NCBI RefSeq assembly: GCF_026627925.1
Contig: NZ_JAPNLE010000009.1
Coordinates: forward strand, 4,960,001-5,024,000
Direction of reading: 5' to 3'
Length of the DNA: 64,000 bases
Source of the DNA: Cupriavidus sp. D39
GTDB lineage: Bacteria; Pseudomonadota; Gammaproteobacteria; Burkholderiales; Burkholderiaceae
Shown here: positions 57,438 to 64,000 of the stretch, piece after piece
How positions within the stretch are numbered: the stretch's first letter is position 1
Layout of the letters: each line of letters starts with the position of its first letter
Position numbers and translations under genes: made by a program
The notes under the pieces: model-generated
What the model saw: the letters and a program-made list of their open reading frames with translations, nothing else
What the model was told of the DNA's origin: nothing
The model's database searches: none

Positions 57438-57453
57438 TGGCTGGCAATGCGGC

Positions 57454-58695
57454 TCAACGATACTTGAGCACGAAATCGCGCAGCTCCGGGTAAATCTCCT
57501 GGCGCCAGCGGCGACCGGAGAAGATCCCGTAGTGGCCGCACTTGGCCGCGGTGATGTGCTGCTTGCGCGCCTTGGGAATGCCCGCGCAGAGCTCATGCGC
57601 GGCGGCGGTCTGGCCGGCGCCCGAGATATCGTCCAGTTCGCCCTCGATCGTCAGCAGCGCGGTGCCCTTGATGTCCTGCGGGCGCACCGACTGGCCATCG
57701 ATCTCCCAAGTGCCGTTGGCAAGCCGGAATTCCTGGAACACTTCACGGATGGTGTCGAGGTAGTACTCGGCGTCCATGTCGAGCACGGCGTTGTACTCGT
57801 CGTAGAAGCGCACATGGGCTTCGGCGTCGTCGGCATCGCCCTCGACCAGGTTCAGGTAATAGTCGTAGTGCGAGGACAGGTGGCGGTCAGGGTTCATCGC
57901 CACGAAACCGGCGTGCTGGAGGAAGCCCGGATACACCTTGCGGCCATGGCCCGGGTAATTCGCCGGCACCGTATAGATCACATTGTTCTCGAACCACTCG
58001 AACGACTTGTTGGTCGCCAGCGAATTCACCGCCGTGGGGCTGCGCCGCGCGTCGATGGGGCCGCCCATCATGGTCATGGTCTTGGGCGTCTTCTCGCCGG
58101 CGGATGCCAGCAGGGAGATGGCCGCGAGCACCGGGACCGTAGGCTGGCACACGGAGATCACATGCAGGTTTTCCGCGCCGATATGGCGGATGAAATCCTG
58201 GATGTAATGAATGTAGTCCGCCAGGCGGAAGCGGCCGTTCTCGACCGGCACCATGCGGGCATCGATCCAGTCGGTCACATAGACCTTGTGATCCTGCAGC
58301 AGGGTCTTCACGGTGTCGCGCAGCAGCGTCGAGTGGTGGCCGGACAATGGGGCGCACACCAGCACCACCGGCTCATCCTTGAGCAGCTTGATGGTTTCCG
58401 GGTCGTCCGCGTAGCGCTCGAAACGCACCAGTTTGCAGAAGGGCTTTTCGACGATGGTCTGTTCCACGATCGGGATGTCCCGGCCGTTGGAGCGTACCGA
58501 TTTGATATCGAATTCGGGCTTTTCGTATTCCTTGCCGAGCCGGTACAGCAACTCGTAGCCGGCAGCCAGTCGCGTGGCGCCGGGAACCAGGGACATCGGG
58601 CTCAGGGGATTGGTAAAGGTCTTGGCCGTGGCCTGCGCCCATGCGGTAAGCGGGTGCAGCATCGAGCGCTGGAATTCATGCAGCTGGTAAAGCAT
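57454..58695 (-). CDS. phaZ: intracellular polyhydroxyalkanoate depolymerase
   Basis: A 413-residue enzyme that mobilises stored poly(3-hydroxybutyrate) granules. It follows Cupriavidus necator PhaZ1 closely from MLYQLHEFQRS onward. The catalytic Cys is residue 183 (VISVCQPTVPVLAA), with Asp in EGELDDISGAGQ and His in AKCGHYGIFSGRRWR. There is no signal peptide, as expected for a granule-bound enzyme. Length is normal. The region 58696-58955 upstream is AT-richer and probably holds its promoter. Confidence 0.96.
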   Translation of the reverse strand: MLYQLHEFQRSMLHPLTAWAQATAKTFTNPLSPMSLVPGATRLAAGYELLYRLGKEYEKPEFDIKSVRSNGRDIPIVEQTIVEKPFCKLVRFERYADDPETIKLLKDEPVVLVCAPLSGHHSTLLRDTVKTLLQDHKVYVTDWIDARMVPVENGRFRLADYIHYIQDFIRHIGAENLHVISVCQPTVPVLAAISLLASAGEKTPKTMTMMGGPIDARRSPTAVNSLATNKSFEWFENNVIYTVPANYPGHGRKVYPGFLQHAGFVAMNPDRHLSSHYDYYLNLVEGDADDAEAHVRFYDEYNAVLDMDAEYYLDTIREVFQEFRLANGTWEIDGQSVRPQDIKGTALLTIEGELDDISGAGQTAAAHELCAGIPKARKQHITAAKCGHYGIFSGRRWRQEIYPELRDFVLKYR

Positions 58696-58923
58696 GACGT
58701 GGTCCCTATCAGGCTGGGGCGAAGCTGGAATTCAACGCCTGGACAATACAAATGCAACAAACACAGTTGCTAATGTGTTACCGATTATGCTCGTAATCGA
58801 ACGATCGTGCGATGCAGCATATACCCTAAGGTACGCCCGCATCGGAAAAAGACAATAGGACAAACACTGTACTTCCCGATGACAAATGCAAAAGATCGTT
58901 AAAAATTGTCACGAGATACGAAA

Positions 58924-58943
58924 AAGGCGACCGAAGTCGCCTT
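58924..58943 (-). terminator. terminator of the aminotransferase gene
   Basis: AAGGCGAC/GTCGCCTT stem with loop cgaa. On the minus strand it is followed by a T-run. It lies 25 bases after the aminotransferase stop. Confidence 0.85.
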
Positions 58944-58967
58944 CTTATGCACTTTACGCGTTCAGCG

Positions 58968-60164
58968 TTACAGCACGGCGGCGATGGCGTTGACCACCGC
59001 GTCGATGTTGCGGCTGTTCAGCGCGGCCACGCAGATGCGGCCGGTGCCCACGGCGTAGATGCCGTGCTCGTTGCGCAGCACGTCGACCTGGGCCGCGTTC
59101 AGGCCCGAGTACGAGAACATGCCGCGCTGGGCCTTGACGAAGGAGAAGTCGCCCGGCACGCCCTTGGCGGCCAGCTTGTCCACCAGCGCATGGCGCATCA
59201 GCTTGATGCGGTCGCGCATCTCGCCCAGTTCCTGCTCCCACATGGCGCGCAGTTCCGGGCTGTTCAGCACGGTGGCGACCACGGTGCCGCCGTGGGTCGG
59301 CGGGTTGGAGTAGTTGGTGCGGATGACGCGCTTGACCTGCGACATCACGCGCTGGGCTTCTTCCTTGCCCGTGGTGACGATCGACAGCGCGCCCACGCGC
59401 TCGCCGTACAGCGAGAAGCTCTTCGAGAACGAGCTCGAGACGAAGAACGGCAGGCCGGATTCGGCGAACAGGCGCACTGCCGCGCCGTCCGGCTCGATGC
59501 CTTGCGCGAAGCCCTGGTAGGCCATGTCGAGGAACGGGATCAGGTTGCGTTCCTTGATCAGGCCAACCACTTGCTGCCATTGCTCGGCCGAGAGGTCGAC
59601 ACCGGTCGGGTTGTGGCAGCAGGCATGCAGCACCACGATGGTGTTGGCGTCGTACGACTTGAGCGACTCCACCATGCCGGCGAAATTCAGGCCGTGGCTG
59701 GCAGCATCGTAGTAGGCATAGTTGATCACGGGGAAACCGGCTGCCTCGAACAGGGCGCGGTGGTTTTCCCAGCTCGGGTCGCTGATGGCGACCTTGGCAT
59801 CCGGGTACAGGCGCTTGAGGAAGTCGGCGCCGATCTTCAGCGCGCCGGTGCCGCCAAGTGCCTGGGCGGTCACAACCCGGCCTTCGGTGATCAGCGGCGA
59901 TTCCTTGCCGAACAGCAGGGTCTGCACGGCCTGGTCGTAGGCGGCGATGCCTTCGATCGGCAGGTAGCCACGCGGGGTGGCGGTGGTCAGGCGAGCCTTT
60001 TCGGCTTCCTGCACGGCGCGCAGCAGAGGGATTTTCCCTTCGTCGGTGAAGTACACGCCAACACCCAGATTGACCTTGGTGGCACGGGTATCGGCATTGA
60101 AGGCTTCATTCAGGCCCAGGATCGGGTCGCGTGGGGCCATCTCGACGGCAGAAAACAAACTCAT
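58968..60164 (-). CDS. tyrB: aromatic amino acid/aspartate aminotransferase (PLP class I)
   Basis: A 398-residue aminotransferase of the AspC/TyrB group. Landmarks: [39 protein letters not shown] (Asn), [15 protein letters not shown] (Asp and Tyr), [18 protein letters not shown] (PLP Lys), and [21 protein letters not shown] with the C-terminal carboxylate Arg in [10 protein letters not shown]. It transfers amino groups between glutamate and aromatic 2-oxo acids or oxaloacetate. Divergent from uvrB across 157 bp. Confidence 0.93.
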   Translation of the reverse strand: MSLFSAVEMAPRDPILGLNEAFNADTRATKVNLGVGVYFTDEGKIPLLRAVQEAEKARLTTATPRGYLPIEGIAAYDQAVQTLLFGKESPLITEGRVVTAQALGGTGALKIGADFLKRLYPDAKVAISDPSWENHRALFEAAGFPVINYAYYDAASHGLNFAGMVESLKSYDANTIVVLHACCHNPTGVDLSAEQWQQVVGLIKERNLIPFLDMAYQGFAQGIEPDGAAVRLFAESGLPFFVSSSFSKSFSLYGERVGALSIVTTGKEEAQRVMSQVKRVIRTNYSNPPTHGGTVVATVLNSPELRAMWEQELGEMRDRIKLMRHALVDKLAAKGVPGDFSFVKAQRGMFSYSGLNAAQVDVLRNEHGIYAVGTGRICVAALNSRNIDAVVNAIAAVL

Positions 60165-60321
60165 TTGGGATCTCGTGGTCAGCTATGTAACAAAACGGGA
60201 AGGCGTAGAATGCTCCGGACTGCGCTCGGGAGTGCCGGCGGCCCCCATCTTGATACTTGGCCGCCAACCCCAAGATTCTAGCGTATCCGCCCGTTTTCCT
60301 GAGGTTTTCCCTTGCCTGCCT

Positions 60322-62424
<2,103 letters not shown>

Positions 62425-62485
62425 GGACGATGGGCCCGGCTACCGTCTATAGTTGGAATCCCGGACGGTGGTGAGGAGATGGTCC

Positions 62486-62785
62486 ATGGTCAAGTTCGCT
62501 CTATGGGTTCCGCTGCATGCGAAGCCCGGCAAGGAAAAGGAAGTCGAGGCGTTCCTGCTCGGCGGCTTGCCGCTGGTTCAGGCCGAGGCTGGCACCACAG
62601 CATGGTTTGCGCTGCGGCTCGGGCCATCCATGTTCGGCATCTTCGATGCGTTTGCCGATGAGGCCGGGCGCGACGCGCATCTCTCGGGCAAGGTGGCCGA
62701 GGCCCTGATGGCCAAGGCGCCCGACCTGTTCGCCAAGCCGCCCTCGATCGAGAAGCTGGACGTGCTGGCGGCCAAGCTGCCCTGA
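62486..62785 (+). CDS. small antibiotic-biosynthesis-monooxygenase (ABM) fold protein
   Basis: A 99-residue ferredoxin-like alpha/beta barrel protein: VKFALWVPLHAKPGKEKEVEAFL, VQAEAGTTAWFALRLG, FGIFDAFADEAGRDAHLSGKVAEAL. It fits the YgiN/ABM family of small dimeric quinol monooxygenase-like proteins; the activity is uncertain. GAGGAG sits 7 bases before the ATG. A single gene downstream of uvrB. Confidence 0.82.
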   Translation: MVKFALWVPLHAKPGKEKEVEAFLLGGLPLVQAEAGTTAWFALRLGPSMFGIFDAFADEAGRDAHLSGKVAEALMAKAPDLFAKPPSIEKLDVLAAKLP

Positions 62786-63083
62786 GCCAGTGTGCCTGCT
62801 AGCCCTTCGGGGGCAGCGAGCGCAGGCGCAGGAGGGGTGGTAGGAGGCGTTGGCTGAGGCGAAGGTTCACCGCGCGATTATGCGGTGGGCGGCACCTTTG
62901 GGTCATCTTTTTTGCCAAGCGCCTTCAAACGGCGTGCTGGCGCTCCCGTGAGCGCGGCCCGGCGGGCAGGGCGGTAGAATCCGCCTTCGTTGCTGCAGCC
63001 GCACCCGGTGCGCTGGCTGCAAGCCCGTCGCGCGTGCCGCGGTTTGTCGATCTGCTTTCGGCGCTGGATAGCGCCCCACCCCT

Positions 63084-63575
63084 ATGAAGAAATTCGCCAT
63101 TTTTATGTGCTGCATGGGAAACATTTGTCGTTCGCCGACGGCGGAGGGCGTGTTGCGTGCCAAGCTGGAGGCGGCGGGCCTGGCCGACCTGGTCGAGCTG
63201 GATTCCGCCGGCACGCATGGCTATCACATCGGGCGTGCGCCGGATGCGCGCTCCCAGCGCCATGCGCTGGCCCGTGGCTACGACCTCTCCGCGCAACGCG
63301 CGCGCCAGGCCGTGGTGCAGGACTTCGCGCGTTTCGACCTGCTGCTGGCCATGGACCAGGACAACCTGGCGGCGCTGCGCGGCATCTGCCCGGCTGGCAG
63401 CCAGGACAAGCTGCGCCTGCTGATGAGTTTCGCGAGCCGGCACGACGCGGACGAAGTGCCGGACCCCTACTACGGAGAGGGCGATGGCTTCGAGCGCGTG
63501 CTCGACTATGTCGAGGACGCCTGCGACGGCGTGATCGCCATGCTGCGTGCAAAGGGGCTTGGCGGCGCCACCTGA
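63084..63575 (+). CDS. low-molecular-weight protein-tyrosine phosphatase
   Basis: A 163-residue phosphatase. The P-loop CMGNICRS (Cys10 to Arg16, C-x5-R) is near the N-terminus, and the general-acid loop VPDPYYGEGDGFERVLD is near residue 132. An extra Cys9 precedes the catalytic one. It removes phosphate from tyrosine; targets in betaproteobacteria are mostly unknown. The preceding 298 bases hold no gene. Confidence 0.93.
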   Translation: MKKFAIFMCCMGNICRSPTAEGVLRAKLEAAGLADLVELDSAGTHGYHIGRAPDARSQRHALARGYDLSAQRARQAVVQDFARFDLLLAMDQDNLAALRGICPAGSQDKLRLLMSFASRHDADEVPDPYYGEGDGFERVLDYVEDACDGVIAMLRAKGLGGAT

Positions 63576-63623
63576 TCGCGCTCGCCCGCCCTTGCAGCCT
63601 TTCCATTACTTTCACGAGGATTC

Positions 63624-64000
63624 ATGTTTCGTTCCCTGTTCCGCAAATGGCGCGAGTCGCGCAATGCCAGCCTGCAACTCGACGCAATCCTGGCGGCAGC
63701 GGACCCGGAGGCGCCACTGGCGGACCGTAACGGCTGGCTGATCGAGCTAGGCTACTGGATCCGGCGCGACGGGCTGCCGGGCGCCGAAGGCGTGGCGGCC
63801 GACAAGAGCCGCCGGGAGCATGTGCGGCTGCGCTACCTGTTGCAGGTGCTTGGCCGCAATCCGGAAGTGGCGGGACGCTTTGCCTGCATGGTGCGCTCCA
63901 TCGTGCGCGACAACGATCCGGTTACCTTGCTGTGCGACACCGGCGTGGCCTCCCACCCGGGCTTCTGGAGCGAGGTGCTGAACCGCCTGCAGGCGCGGTT
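63624..64000 (+). CDS. large recombinase-like protein (COG4389 type), 5' part only
   Basis: Runs off the right edge; 125 codons visible. Start MFRSLFRKWRESRNASLQLDAI with GAGGATTC just upstream. The sequence resembles the N-terminus of the betaproteobacterial family annotated site-specific recombinase (SpecificRecomb), large membrane-associated proteins of unclear real function. The assignment rests on a short segment. Confidence 0.55.
   Translation, partial: MFRSLFRKWRESRNASLQLDAILAAADPEAPLADRNGWLIELGYWIRRDGLPGAEGVAADKSRREHVRLRYLLQVLGRNPEVAGRFACMVRSIVRDNDPVTLLCDTGVASHPGFWSEVLNRLQAR

Noticed and set aside
60165..60321. LexA box in front of uvrB
   Set aside because: No CTGT-N8-ACAG match seen in the gap; SOS control cannot be claimed from this sequence.

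Overview
The window looks like a chromosomal segment of a betaproteobacterium of the Cupriavidus/Ralstonia group. GC is high throughout. There is an intracellular PHB depolymerase with the PhaZ1 active site (Cys183), and a Bug-family solute-binding protein. Gene neighbourhoods such as nadK/recN next to hrcA-hemH, rsxB-nth, and yhdP beside glnE are typical of Burkholderiales. No rRNA, tRNA or CRISPR array was seen.

Layout. 1-11.5 kb: PIN-toxin fragment, yaaA, M14 carboxypeptidase, a lipoprotein, a LysR/Bug/N-formylglutamate deformylase module, then a sigma factor/anti-sigma/periplasmic-sensor operon that continues into DUF1800 and Tat-exported DUF1501 genes. 11.5-23.8 kb: an insertion island of nested elements. 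A Tn5/IS50-like IS4 element is split by an IS256 element. An IS630 element occurs twice in inverted orientation. An IS110/IS1111-type element carries a group II intron inside its transposase gene and the second IS630 in its right end. An IS1634 element follows. These sit among long palindromic non-coding repeats. 23.8-45.5 kb: MoxR/GNAT/VWA operon, two cytochromes c, DAHP synthase, LuxR-type regulator and methyltransferase, tldD, a nitrilase-family amidase, yhdP, glnE, and then rhombosortase with a GlyGly-CTERM subtilase and a lipoprotein that resembles the subtilase propeptide, followed by recN. 45.5-64 kb: housekeeping and stress genes (nadK, hrcA, hemH, hslR, grpE, thioredoxin, pldA, nth, rsxB, phaZ, tyrB, uvrB, LMW phosphatase) and the start of a large recombinase-like gene.

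Two local systems stand out. At 40.8-43.7 kb a rhombosortase lies next to its likely only local substrate, a subtilase with a GlyGly-CTERM tail. A free-standing lipoprotein homologous to that subtilase's own propeptide lies directly upstream in the same orientation. At 7.4-11.5 kb a CnrYXH-like sigma/anti-sigma/sensor trio is arranged as the front of an operon encoding the paired DUF1800/DUF1501 export proteins.

A caution for every reader: at least seven reading frames are broken by one missing base inside a run of identical bases (sigma factor, anti-sigma factor, IS4 transposase, VWA protein, DAHP synthase, subtilase, DUF1841 protein), and one IS630 copy differs from its twin in the same way. 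This is the signature of consensus homopolymer errors rather than of many real pseudogenes. I annotate those loci as genes and say where the break is.
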